A stretch of DNA of 64,000 bases from Cryptomeria japonica (taxonomy: Eukaryota > Streptophyta > Pinopsida > Cupressales > Cupressaceae): positions 142,870,247 to 142,934,246 of the forward strand of contig NC_081412.1 of the NCBI RefSeq assembly GCF_030272615.1, in the 5' to 3' direction. The position numbers and the translations under genes are program-made. The notes under the pieces were generated by a model that did no database searches, was not told the origin of the DNA, and saw nothing but the letters and a program-made list of their open reading frames with translations. Of the stretch, positions 12,201-23,528 are shown piece by piece (the first letter of the stretch is position 1; each line of letters begins with the position of its first letter).

Positions 12201-14024
12201 GTGGGAAAGGAAGTGCAATCTAATGAGCCCTTATATTCCCCATCTCAATCCCCTATTCATATAGGAAATGAGCAGGCAGCAGCTGAGCAATTGTTGTAGT
12301 TAGGGAGTCTTGGGGAGATAGCCTATACCTATGATGAAATAGAAGATGGAATGCCTCAAGAGCTAAAAGATGCTGAGATGAACATAACCACCAATGAGTT
12401 CAAAGGCTAGGAACTGGATCCTGCCATTAAACAGGCCAGTGAGGAATTCTTAGTTGATAGCAAAATTGTTATCTTAGGAGCTTTCATGCAATTTGTGTGG
12501 AAGCAGAATATTGATAAGTTTAATGACATATGTGATAAGAGGAAGAGTGAGCAGCCCCACAAGGATGCAGTTGTGGTGGAGGAAGAAATAAAGCAAGAAA
12601 TGGTCACTGAATTTAAGACCATCACTCCTAAGCAATGAAGGGAGATGGTAACAAAGGCTGGTGTACTCATCCTCCCTAAATGGGATATAGCAGATGCCTT
12701 GGTTCTAGAGGTAGTCAGGAAAGAGACCAAGCCTATTGAAGGAGTAACCTTCAGCAAGGATAATGTTTCTTTGGTCATGTGGTCTCTGAAAAGAGATGAA
12801 AATAAAAAGAAAAAGGATACCCCAGAGTCAAGCTACCTTGGAGGTATGATGGTGAAGAGAGTGCAAAATACTGGAGTGGTGGAGGCTGCTAGCACAATCT
12901 TGGAAACTGCAAAGTTCAGTGTTGCAATGGCAGAAAAGGAAGCAAAGCAAAGGGCAGATCTCCAAGCTAAGTTGGAGATAGTTTTGAAATCTTACAATGA
13001 TGTGAAAGGAGAGGTAATGAGCCGAGACACTATTATTGCTAATTTGAAAAGCCAATTGGTGGGTCAATACCATCGAGGTGAGTCCTCAACATTGATGATT
13101 GCTTCTTCTCCTGCACAGCCTCCATCTACCAGCCCTATCATTGAATTCCCACCTTCTCTTGTAGTTCCCAATCAGTTGAGATCACTCCTCAGGAGTTGGA
13201 GAAGCTAAAAAAGGCTCAAACCCTATTTGCAAATAAATATGAAGAGAGAGTGAGGGCCACAATTTTGAGTTTTGCTGACACTGTAGGATCATCATTGGTG
13301 TATAACAATATGAGTAAAGTTTTGGATATGTGGAATGAGCTCAATGGAGACAAGGTTGTTCTAATGCCTATTTTGGACAAGTGGAAGCCTAGGGAGGAGG
13401 ACCTAGAACTTATATGTGTGTCTTATGATGAGGCAGGGGCTGACCCCATTATCAAATCCACTTGTGACATGACAAAGGATCTGACAAAGTTAGCAGAAGG
13501 AGTAGATAATGCAGAGAGGAAGATCAACTTGTATAAGAAAGAGTACACTGAGCAAGTATTTGAATTATTCCTAAGGGGTTTTGCTAGTCCAACTCAATTA
13601 AAAGACAAACAAATATGGCTTAATGAATTAGGAGCCAAGCTATCGTTAAGGATAAAGGGAATCATTAATACAGATGATACTTCCCTATTTGTCAAGAACG
13701 GTTGAGGAGATAGAGAAAATTAAATCACACTATGGTTTCCTAAATTCAGAGGTCAATAAAATGAGGAACTCTTAGAAGAGATTAGCCAAGACAAAAGGGA
13801 AAGTTTTTAACTTCTCATGGCTTGCTAATGACATGTACCAGGAGTGGACAAGAAAGTATGTTGTGTTAGATGCAGAGGTTCAAGAAGAAGCTGCAGAATG
13901 ACAACTGCAGGAAAGGGGTCGTTAGAATATGGAAAAGATTTGTAACTTCTTGTTGAAACAAGAAGATTGTTGTAACAAACTTTTTGAGAAGGTCCAAAGC
14001 TTGTATGCATCCATAATATTATAA
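9263..14024 (+). pseudogene. Long unidentified ORF, broken and interrupted
   Basis: A start ATG at 9263 opens a coding-like frame that can be followed for about 3.7 kb once the solo LTR at 9892-10952 is set aside. The frame after the target duplication is the one expected if the LTR were absent. At least eight in-frame stops (for example 9338, 9433, 9743, 10956, 11424, 11622, 12138, 12298) and one frameshift near 13190 break it. The C-terminal third (12645-13700) is Lys/Glu-rich and probably coiled coil. I do not recognise a protein family. The N-terminal part has a faint likeness to 'putative plant transposon protein' ORFs of Ty3 elements, which is only a guess. Stops are mostly TAG/TGA, as expected from C-to-T decay. 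Confidence 0.55.
9892..10952 (-). mobile_element. Solo LTR, copia type
   Basis: Begins TGTTAGGTC, ends ACCAACA and is flanked on both sides by TACTG (9887-9891 and 10953-10957), a perfect 5-bp target duplication. The layout near its left end (TGAGAGGGGG..GTGAATCA) matches the LTRs at 27061 and 31661, so by analogy it reads on the minus strand. No internal coding sequence remains, as expected after recombination between two LTRs. It sits inside the broken ORF and so is younger than it. Confidence 0.85.
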
Positions 14025-14989
14025 ATGGATACCAAGACTAGTAAAAAGGGGATCACAAGAATTTGTAAAGAAACTCTACAAAAATTTTATCTGGGTTTTT
14101 TCTAAGTTTACAGAGAATATTCTAAGTTTTGTAAGATTTTTTCAAAAATGAATATCAATATAAAGACCATAAACTTTCAATCCTAGAATTTGTGTTGTCT
14201 TCTGGTGTTCTTTCAATAATTTACTGGTTTCATTTGGGTAATCTAGGGTTATTAAATTGAACATGGATTGTAATGCAGTCTTTATAGATATGTTTCTTAG
14301 CTTTCTTCTTTAGGAGGGGAATTAAATATGCAAGAAATATCTCTATCAATATGTTATTTTGTTGGAGACTTTGAATCTGATGAACATTGTCTAGTCTAAT
14401 AAGGAAAAACTCTTATATATGTCAGGCATATATGGGGTTGATAGAAGCCGAAGTGATGATATGTATGGAGATATTTGATTGTGAAATATCTGTTTAACTT
14501 AGATGACTTTGTAGCTTGGATAAGGCACTGGTATCAGTTGTAGCTCTCTTTCTACATTTCTTGAAGATCAATACTAAACATGAGCATAAGATTTCTTTTA
14601 TTATTTCAGTTTGTGTTTGAGGCGATAAGATTCACTAGTTTTGGACTAGTTTACTGTGGATCTATTTTAAAAGTGTGAAATTATTCACAAAAGGTATACC
14701 CACCTGAACTTTGGATAAGTTCAAAGTGTAGAAGGTTCTTGAAACCTTGTCATATGTTGCTCTGAAGTTCTTTTTCTTTGATCTCTTTATTTGCAAACAA
14801 AGTTATTATATTTCTTATAAGGGATAAGAGGGGAATCAGAATTTGAGAACAATAGGACCTTCTAACTTTCTTCTTTTGGTTCTAGACCTGTCTAAAGTCA
14901 TTCTTCTTTCCTTTTGTCTTCTTAGATTCATCATGTGCCTTTTCTTGCTTCTTCTCTACCTTATCTTCATCCATATTTTTTTTAGAGAC
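14025..14989. other. Unassigned segment
   Basis: Nothing recognisable; only short ORFs. It lies between the broken ORF and the left limit of the minus-strand copia remains. Confidence 0.3.
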
Positions 14990-15600
14990 TTACCCTTTTT
15001 CAAAACCAAGACTACCCTTATGCCTTTGTGGTTTTTGACAACTAAGTATCTCATCAAGGATGCCACTGCCACCTTTGAGTTTTAAACTTTTGTCTAACTT
15101 CTCTTTTGCATTTTCCATTTCCTTTCTCAGAGAAACAATGTCTTCCTCAAGTTTTGAATATTTAGCTAATTTGTCATGAATCTTGGAATCCAAACAATCA
15201 ACAATCTTCATTCCTTCTTTAACTTGAACTTTTAGGTGGACATTTTTATCTTCTACCTTTTTGAGTTTGACTACATATTCTTTACTTCCTTTAGTTTGAG
15301 CTTTCAGCTTGACAATTGTTTTCTCTATGTTATTTAATTTGATCTTGTATTCTTTGCACTATTCTGTAGATATATTCATGCCTTCAATGGCAAAATAGAG
15401 TTCTCCTTCAAGATCTACTTCATAATGATCTAGATTGATGTCCCAACCTTTTGATTCTATTGCCTCTAGATCTGATTCAAGATAAGTTATATCATTAACA
15501 ACTACCTTAGTTCTCATGTGTTCAAGTGCAGGATCTTTCTCAGCTATTACATTAATTGATATGAAGGGATTTTCCTCTTTTAGGTGAAAAAATTACTTCT
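14990..15600 (-). pseudogene. Copia gag spacer/coiled-coil fragment
   Basis: The minus-strand translation contains long runs of Lys/Glu/Leu typical of coiled coil and then LDEILSCQ near 15040-15060. That motif is a hallmark of the region between zinc knuckle and protease in plant copia gag proteins (LDEILSxQ). On this strand it lies after the protease fragment at 15618-15908, the reverse of the normal order, so the copia remains here are rearranged or come from two copies. Confidence 0.55.
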
Positions 15601-15617
15601 ATTCCTAGATCTTTCTA

Positions 15618-15908
15618 CTACCAATCTTGTAGAGACCTCTTTTCTAATTTGGAAATTGTTGTCATGAAATCTAAGAGGATATCCTTTGCTACACATTTGA
15701 CTAACACTGAGAAGATTATATATTTCAATCCTTCAACATAAAGAACATCCTCTATCCTATGTTTTATATGAATCATTATTTCACCTTTTCCATAAATTTG
15801 GGTTGACTCTTCATCTCCAAAATTTATGGATCCTCCAATCCACTTGTTAAGATCGATGAAATTTCTCCTATCACCAGTCATATGATTGGAACAACCACTA
15901 CCAATCAC
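15618..15908 (-). pseudogene. Copia protease fragment
   Basis: Encodes IGSGCSNHMTGDRRNF, matching the DSGCSxHMTGDxxxF signature of plant copia protease. The catalytic aspartate is replaced by glycine (G-S-G for D-S-G), so it would be inactive. The frame ends at a stop after about 96 codons, before a GAG-pre-integrase domain. It follows the gag remnant at 16200-16990 in the correct order for a minus-strand element. Confidence 0.7.
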
Positions 15909-16199
15909 CTAAGAATTTCCTTCCCCTTTTCCATGGAAGAAAATCCACACAACCATTTTTTTTTCACTATCTTTGTTATCCCACAAGGTAATGGACTTTT
16001 TACATTTTTAAATATCATCCTTTTTGTCACCTACTTTCAAGGCCATGAAGATTGTTTCATCAATTGAATTACTATGATCGAGGTCCTCATCTTTTGAGGA
16101 ATAGTTGTTCTCAAAATAAAGACTTCTTTTGGACTTCTCTCTTTTATTTCTATATTCTCCACTTTTATTATTATCTTCTTTAAAAGTAGATTTAGATGT

Positions 16200-16990
16200 A
16201 ATATGTCAAATACTCCCACAAATTAAATCATTTGAAAGGTAACTTACCTTTTTATTTGTCGATACCTTTCTATAATTTTCTTACAAATTTTGTGTCAACT
16301 TCATCATCAAACTAACTATCAACTTCTTCTTTTGTCTTCTTACTAACTTTAAATAAAATTTATATTTTAGGAGAATCTTTGTCAAACTCTCCCATCTCAA
16401 ATGAAGTGAGAGCACCATATAATTCATTAATTGAATATTTATTCAATTCTTTACTATCTTTTATAGAAATTACTTTATGGCTATAAGATTTAGGGAGAGA
16501 TCTAAGTACCTTTTTAACAACCTAATCTTCTTTCAATCCTCCACCAACACCTATGATCCCATTTACTACGTTAGTTACCTAAAGGATATAGCTATCAATG
16601 TCTTAATCTCCTAACATTATCAAATTTTCAATTGAATTTTTGCATCTTGATCAACTTTACCTTATCATCTCCCTCATAGATGCTACTAATATTTTCTCAA
16701 AGTTCCTTAGCAGTGTATAGTGCATCACCTTCATAGGTTATGAATGTGTCAACTCACTCAAGATTGCATTCCTTGATTTGACATTTTTTTATAAAACTTA
16801 ATTGTTGTCAGATCTTTTTAAGGAGTAGCAAGAGGAGTACAACCATATCTATCTAAGTTCTAAACTCCAACCCTAAAGAGGATAGATGGTTTTCCATTCT
16901 TACTTTCCAAAATATGTAGATTGTTCCATCAAACTTAGGTACCTTGTATAATCCATCTTGTTCCACCTTCCCCAAGTGGTTAAGTTGACT
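16200..16990 (-). pseudogene. Copia gag fragment (UBN2 type)
   Basis: On the minus strand, a frame with stops gives a KVLRSLPKSYSHKVISI segment followed by ELYGALTSFEMGE, the typical 'ILRSLP..W..KVTAI.E....EELIGSL..HE' block of plant copia gag (UBN2 domain). A badly degraded zinc knuckle follows near 16200. The gag start should be near 16950, just after the primer-binding site at 17000-17017. No intact frame exceeds 60 codons. Confidence 0.65.
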
Positions 16991-16999
16991 TCAAAGGAG

Positions 17000-17017
17000 C
17001 TTGCATCTGATACCAAT
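17000..17017 (-). other. Primer-binding site, outer copia element
   Basis: Minus-strand ATTGGTATCAGATGCAAGC matches the initiator tRNA-Met primer-binding site of plant retrotransposons (TGGTATCAGAGC) with one change. It abuts the LTR starting at 17018 and fixes the minus orientation of the element. Confidence 0.8.
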
Positions 17018-17376
17018 TACTAAACACACACCAAGATCGAGAGGGGGTTGAAACAGTCTTGAATGAAATTTAAATTTTTAGAACAATTCAAACTCAAAAA
17101 CCTTAATCTAAATAGCAATAATGAAAGATATAATAGTGAACACCAATGCACAATAGAACACAAATTTATGTGGAAAATCCAAGAAGGTAAAAACCATAGT
17201 GAGACATATCTTGCAATATATGAACAAAATTATAAATTTGTTTCAAGGCTCATTGCCTGAGGAAACACACTTCTCCTAGATAAGACTTTCTAAAAACATT
17301 CACTACCTTCGAGAAAGATATAAAGGACTTGCTAAAGAGATTCACTATCTTAGAGAAAGATACATGAATTTTTTAA
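17018..17376 (-). repeat. Outer copia 5' LTR, first piece
   Basis: Matches the beginning of the LTR at 2509 and breaks off at TTTTTAA. The LTR continues at 26138-26699 after two insertions. TTTAA at 17372-17376 is the left target duplication of the element that follows. Confidence 0.75.
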
Positions 17377-18302
17377 TGTTGGCAATTGACATTCTATTGG
17401 TTGGTTTCATTATGTTGTCATTGATGGCAACATGATTTTGGGTTCCAACTTCTTATGGTGTACCAACAGGAACTTCACAGACTCTACACCGGCACCAACA
17501 TGATAGAATATTTCTTTGGTCACCGACAATGCAAGCTGACATGGTATAGTAAAGGTCATTGGTATTGGAGGCTGACACATCTTGGATTTGGCATTGGAAA
17601 CTTGTTTCAATACTTATTCATTTATGATATATGGCTGACACATAATATGATATTGTATATATCCTTGTAAGTCAACATAAGGCATAAATTTGTATAAGGT
17701 ATATAGGGGAGATTGATTAGATAATTTTGATAGAATAAGAGAATAGGGATAGACATGTGGAATGGATATATGGATGTAATGTAATGAAAAATATATTAGA
17801 GAGACTATGTATGTGGGGAATTCATTGTAAGGGTTATTCCAGTACTGAGGTTTAGGGTTTTGACCGGAACATACAAAGCTTAAACTGGAACTGTATTCTG
17901 GCATTGGAGATGCTATACTAAGCAGTTCACACTTCTTTGGATTGTTGTTTGGATTGTTATGTAGTCAATGAGGCTCCTATTGTGATGAGAAGTGTGCTCT
18001 AGGCTATAAGCCTTCCTACAAGTGCAAGCCCATCATATATTGTAATATCTCTTCATATGGATAGTGACTTGATATTGTGGGTCACAAATCCCACTGTGGT
18101 TTTTCCTCATTGAGGTTTTCTACGTATCAATTTGTGTGTTATGGTTCTCATTTATTTGTTTGTCTTATTGGTTGCATTTCTTCTTTCAATTTTGTTTATA
18201 TCGATATACTGGTTGGTATATGAATGTTTTATTAAGGATAAAATCTTCTATTCCGGTATAACACCGATTCACCCCCCCTCTTAGTGTTATTGGTTTCCAA
18301 CA
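17377..18302 (+). repeat. 5' LTR of the gag-only element
   Basis: 926 bp, TGTTGGCAAT...TTTCCAACA, followed by the tRNA-Met primer-binding site. It is closely similar over its whole length to 20236-21177. Confidence 0.85.
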
Positions 18303-18317
18303 ATTGGTATCAGAGCC

Positions 18318-19940
18318 TTGTGCCTCAGAGGAAGTTTAACAGCTTGAGGAAGATCCTTAAACCAGAATCATTGAATATGGCTTTGGAGAAGCAACTTGAG
18401 ATGGCACTTGAAGATTATGATGTTGAAATATTGAAGAGCTTAAAGCTACAAGATGAGTTGAATTCTGCTAAAGAATTTATTCTTGTCCTACAAAAGATAC
18501 TTTCATCTTTTCAATCTAGGAGGAAGGAACTTTTGCAAAATTGGGATGATGAAGATGCACTTAAGGAACAATGTTAGAAATTGAGTTAGGAGAACATGGT
18601 TATGAAGAATGAAATGCAAACTATGACTATGAGGTTGTCCAAGGATATTGAGGACAGAAAGAAAAAGGAATAAAATCTTGTTGTATCCCTGAAGAAGAAA
18701 TTTGAAGAATGTGGTAGGTTGACTCATGAAAATGAGATATTAAGGTCAAATTTGGTACAATCCCAAAGTAATGAGAAAGAGCTTGAGAGACAAATAACAG
18801 TACTAAGAGATGATTTAACTATTGCAAGTGAGTACAAAGAAAAATTCAAGATCAACTCAGCACAACTTGATGAGTTACTAAAGAGATAGAGGCAAATTGG
18901 AGATTCCAGAGGACTTGGATTTGAGCAAGGATAGAGTTCTGGTACTACTAATGAAGATCAATACCATAAGGAACCGGTAAGGCAATTCAATGCTTATAAA
19001 TAAAAATGGTAGATGTTTTGTTTGCAATATATTTAGTCACGTGGCTAGGCAATGTAGAAACAGAGCAAATCAGAACCCTAATTCTGCTCCCAATAAATGT
19101 TCTAAATGCAATAAAATTGGTCATAAGACAGAAGATTGCAGAATGAATGTAAAATTCTATGCTTGTGGAAAATGAAAACATCACAGAGATGAGTCCCACA
19201 GAGCTGATGATGATGGTTGCTCAGAAACTAATGAAGGAGGGAACCACAGTGAAAGGGATTATAGATCAATCCATAGCTATTTTGCACATATTGGTCCCAG
19301 AATGTAAGATTAAGAATGAAGAAAGCCCTTCCGACAAGCTTAAGATAATAATAGAGAATATCTCTAAAGATTTTCAATCATTATAGCAGATCTCTAACTG
19401 ACTAGCACTTGAAAAATTCACTTTGGCTAAGAGAGCTGCTTTTGATCAGATCATTGATAGAGAGATGAAAAAGATTGAGGGATAAGTTAATTTTAATATG
19501 AAATTATTTGAAACAAGGTACTAATATATACAAAGTATGTTGCAATATAGAGATTCTTACAACAAAAGTAGATGAAAAGATAAAAGAGGTACATGACAAA
19601 ATTGCTAGTATTGCTAACTCTTTTGATGGACTAACTTCACTGACCACATCTATTGATGGACAAATGATGACTTGGGAGAACCAAATTTCTTCTCTTAAAA
19701 AGGAAAGAGATAAGATCATTTGGAGAGCCAGAAGTCTTAGAGGTTTCGTGAGTCCAAGATTGGATTCACTTGGTGTACATAAGAGGGAATGCATGTATAT
19801 GCTTGGTAAGCCCACACCGGCAGAAGTTAATGAGAAAGAATCACTTGCATATTTATTCAGTGGACTTGTATATATCTTTGAAACATTCAAAACTGGTTGG
19901 GATACTTATGTGGAGCTATTAGAGAAAGCTTACCCATAAA
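18318..19940 (+). pseudogene. Gag-like ORF with two zinc knuckles and coiled coil
   Basis: Frames with several stops encode, in order, a Glu/Lys/Leu-rich coiled-coil segment (18375-18890), two CCHC zinc knuckles (CFVCNIFSHVARQC near 19018 and CSKCNKIGHKTEDC near 19099), and a further helical domain (19508-19939). The knuckles have the correct C-x2-C-x4-H-x4-C spacing. This fits a nucleocapsid role in packaging element RNA. No enzyme follows. The last 143-codon domain is not one I recognise. Confidence 0.65.
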
Positions 19941-20235
19941 TCTTGTAATTGGTCAAGCTCTGGTAAGACATTTTTGGAGATATTAAGTGTATAGTTATTA
20001 TTCTTTGACATTCTTTTTACAATATTTGGGCATTAATGTCAAAGGGGGATTAGTATACAAGTGAAAAAGAATGAAGGGTTGCATACATTAGGGGGAGTTA
20101 CAAATTTTTTGGAATTTTTGAGTATCGGAGCATTTTGCATATTCACCTCAGAGGGAGCAAGGCAGGATTAAACCGACAGTTGAAACCATGACCATTTTTC
20201 ACATGAGTGTTGCCATCAATGCCAAAGGGGGAGAT

Positions 20236-21177
20236 TTTTGGAAATTGACACTCTATTGGTTGGTTTCATTATGTTGTCATTGATGACAACATGATTTTGG
20301 GTTCTGACTTCATATGGTGTACCAAAAGGCACTTCACAGACTCTACACCGGCATCGGTAGGATAGAAGATTTATTTGGTCACCGGCAATATAGGCCGACA
20401 TTGTATAGGAAAGGTCAATGGTATTGGAGGCTGACACATCTTGGATCCAACATCGGCAACTTGTTTTAATGCTTATTAATTTATGTTATATGACCGACAT
20501 GTAATATGATATTGTATATATCCTTGTAAGCTGACATAAGGCATAAATTTGTATAGGGTATATAAAGGAGATTGATTAGATCATTTTGGTAGAATAAGAG
20601 AATAGGGATAGACATGTGGAATGGATATATGGATGTAATGTAATGCGAAATATATCAAAGAGACTATGTATGTGAAGAATTCATTGTAAGGGTTATTTCG
20701 GTGCTGAGGTTTAGGGTTTTGATTGGAACAAATAGAGCTTAAACCAAAACTATATTCTGGCATTGGAGATGATATACTAAGCAGTTCACACTTCTCTAGA
20801 TTATTATCTAGATTGTTATGTAGTCAGTGAGGCTCCTATTGTGATGAGTAGTGTGCTTTAGGCTATAAGCCTTCTTGCCAGTGCAAGTGCAGGCCCATCA
20901 TATATTGTAATATCTCTTCATATGGCTAGTGAATTGATATTGTGGGTCACGAATCCCACCGTGGTTTTTCCTCATTGAGGTTTTCCACGTATATATCTGT
21001 GTGTTATGGTTTTCATTTATGTGTTTGGCTTATTTGTTGCATTACTTCTTTTAATTTTGTTTATACCGGTATATCGGTTGGTATATGAATGTTTTGTAAG
21101 GCTAAAATCTTATATTCGGGTATAACATTGATTCACCCCCCCCCCCCCCCCACTCTACGTGTTATTGGTTTCCAACA
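20236..21177 (+). repeat. 3' LTR of the gag-only element
   Basis: 942 bp, beginning TTTTGG where the 5' copy has TGTTGG and ending TTTCCAACA. It carries a run of about 17 C near 21135-21151 where the 5' copy has about seven. Confidence 0.85.
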
Positions 21178-21434
21178 TTTAATTGTTACCTAATTTTTCT
21201 ATAAGATCAATTAGGTTGAGCTTTTATGTTTTAATGAGTAGAAAGGTACATTTTATTTCTACTATGTCACATTCATGTGCAAAAAAAAAGAATAGAAGAT
21301 TACTATCATATCTCATTATGTAGATGCAAATGATATAGGAAAGAATACACAATTTCTAAAAAAGTAATCTTTATTAATATGATGTACAATGTCTCACACA
21401 AGTTGTGAGACTAACTCTTATGGTGTAGATGAAG

Positions 21435-21605
<171 letters not shown>

Positions 21606-23229
21606 AGACGCAAAATAAAAATTATGCACATAAGGGTGACTCGTCATTGCCTGAATGAAAAGTCCAGTCTAAGTGGCCTTGTGTCATCCTTAGTCTTGAG
21701 CCCAACTTGCATTCAGTTGTTGCTTCCCTGTTGCCCCTGAGTACCTACTTACGAGAGAAACAATGTGTTAAAGCAATGAAGGTCATCATTCATTATATGA
21801 ACATGCAACTTCAAGCATATAATCCATTCCCCATGTGCATTAAAATAGATATTCATTTTGGGTACCATAGTGCCCAAAAAATAGGATATTATGAAAGAAA
21901 ATCATCAAATGCATTGTTTTATCTAACATGTTTGTTTACTGTGTAGTATAGATCAAATTTTGGTTACTATTTTGTTTCATCAAATTACAACATGTGGGGT
22001 AAAATGTGGCTCCCACAAGGGTTGAGAACAACATGCTGACATATGAAAAGACAATCAGTGAGCAACATCAATAAGCTCAAAGAATAAGGACACAAAGAAT
22101 ATCATGAAGAAGCATACCCAAATTAGTTGTATATATCTTATTAAGAGCAATCTATTGTGTGTGGAACAATGGAAAAGCTAGGGTGCAACTCTCTACATAA
22201 TTCATAACAAGACTATGATAGAAACAAACAATGACTTCACAACATTCATGATCAATATACAACAAAAGCACAAGGCAATGAGAAGTTTTGAGGATAATCC
22301 AATCTAGCAGTCATCAGAGAAAAGAAAGGTTGTTACAGACGGCTTTCAGAAAATGCAGTCATTGTAACATTGAAAGTAAAGTAGCCTCAATACATTTTAA
22401 AATCACAATAGCAGTCAAAGATTATAAACAATGATACAAGGTAATGCTAGTAAGGCTAATAATACACAACAATATGAGTGCCAAAGATGGATCCCCTGAT
22501 GTTATTGCAATCATTTTTAAGCAATGCAATGATTTAAAGATTAGTGTGCAATAATAGATAGATCAGACTTAAAAGATAGTGAGTTAGGCTTTAAAGGGAC
22601 TCCCATTCAGATCATTGTGGCAAGAAGCAAAGTGAGCAAATTAATGCCAAAAGAGTGCAAGTCATGCTCAAAACAGTGAGAGACAGTGATCAAAGATTCA
22701 TGAAGACAAAGTTCTTTGTCCAAAAGTCAAATACAAAAGGATAGTGAGTGCAGGGAAAGGTTTGTTAATATCCCAATTCATAGAACACTCCCAGGTCAAA
22801 TCAGTGTAATAATAGATAGTCACAAAGTCATTTCAGACAACCACATGATATTTTATCAGTCACAATCACAAACAAGACTATCATAGTCATTTGAGAAAAG
22901 ATATTGATAGTCACATCAGAAAAGATAATATTAAAAGCAACATTGGCTGAGTATTAAAAAGAATGAGGATATTTATCACCAATGGGAAGGAAATGTGGAT
23001 TGAGAAAGTGTTGTCAGCAATAAGAATTATACTAGTCCATTCATATCAGACCAACATGATAAAGACAATCAATGATTGTGGAAGATAGTGATATCCCCTA
23101 TCAAAACTCAGAATATATAGTCACAAGAGGATATTAGGGCAAATTCAAGAGTCTAAGACTGTCAATATAGAGATAGCAGGCCAGCATGACAATGATGGCA
23201 AAAGGAAAGCATGAAAGTCATCACCCAAA

Positions 23230-23528
23230 CATGGGGGCTTCACTTAGTGAACATGGGCTATATCACCCATGTTCATGGCATACTAAATAATTCCACTATT
23301 CTCAAAAAAATATTGCCTTAAACTCATTTTTTCCCACCCCCTCCCAATACACAACCTAAATCAAAATTCCCCCTATTTGCCCAGAATATTGCATTTTTTC
23401 ATAACCCAAATTAAAAAGCCCCCTATTTTCACTGATGGGAAATATATGGCACCCTCATTTTTGGGATATCAAACCCCCCAATATGAACACATGTGATATG
23501 ATATTGCCTATTTAGTGAAGCCCTTGTG
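23230..23528 (-). mobile_element. hAT-like MITE, copy 2 (inverted)
   Basis: A 299-bp reverse-complement relative of 1136-1433 with ends CATGGGGGCTTCACT and AGTGAAGCCCTTGTG. Flanks CACCCAAA (23222-23229) and TGCCCAAA (23529-23536) agree at 6 of 8 positions, consistent with an aged 8-bp target duplication. Confidence 0.7.

Larger units (their letters stand above)
17377..21177 (+). mobile_element. Gag-only LTR element (TR-GAG-like)
   Basis: Complete small LTR element: LTR 17377-18302, primer-binding site TGGTATCAGAGCC at 18305-18317, polypurine tract ATGCCAAAGGGGGAGAT at 20219-20235, and LTR 20236-21177. The target duplication TTTAA at 17372-17376 and 21178-21182 is perfect. TATA-like boxes are GGTATATAGGGG (17699) and GGTATATAAAGG (20558). 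The internal 1.9 kb has only a gag-like region and no protease, integrase or RT motif. This layout is known as TR-GAG: non-autonomous elements that depend on enzymes from other copia elements. Confidence 0.85.

Noticed and set aside
12407-12778. 123-codon minus-strand ORF
   Set aside because: It is antisense to the better supported plus-strand frame of the broken ORF at 9263-14024.
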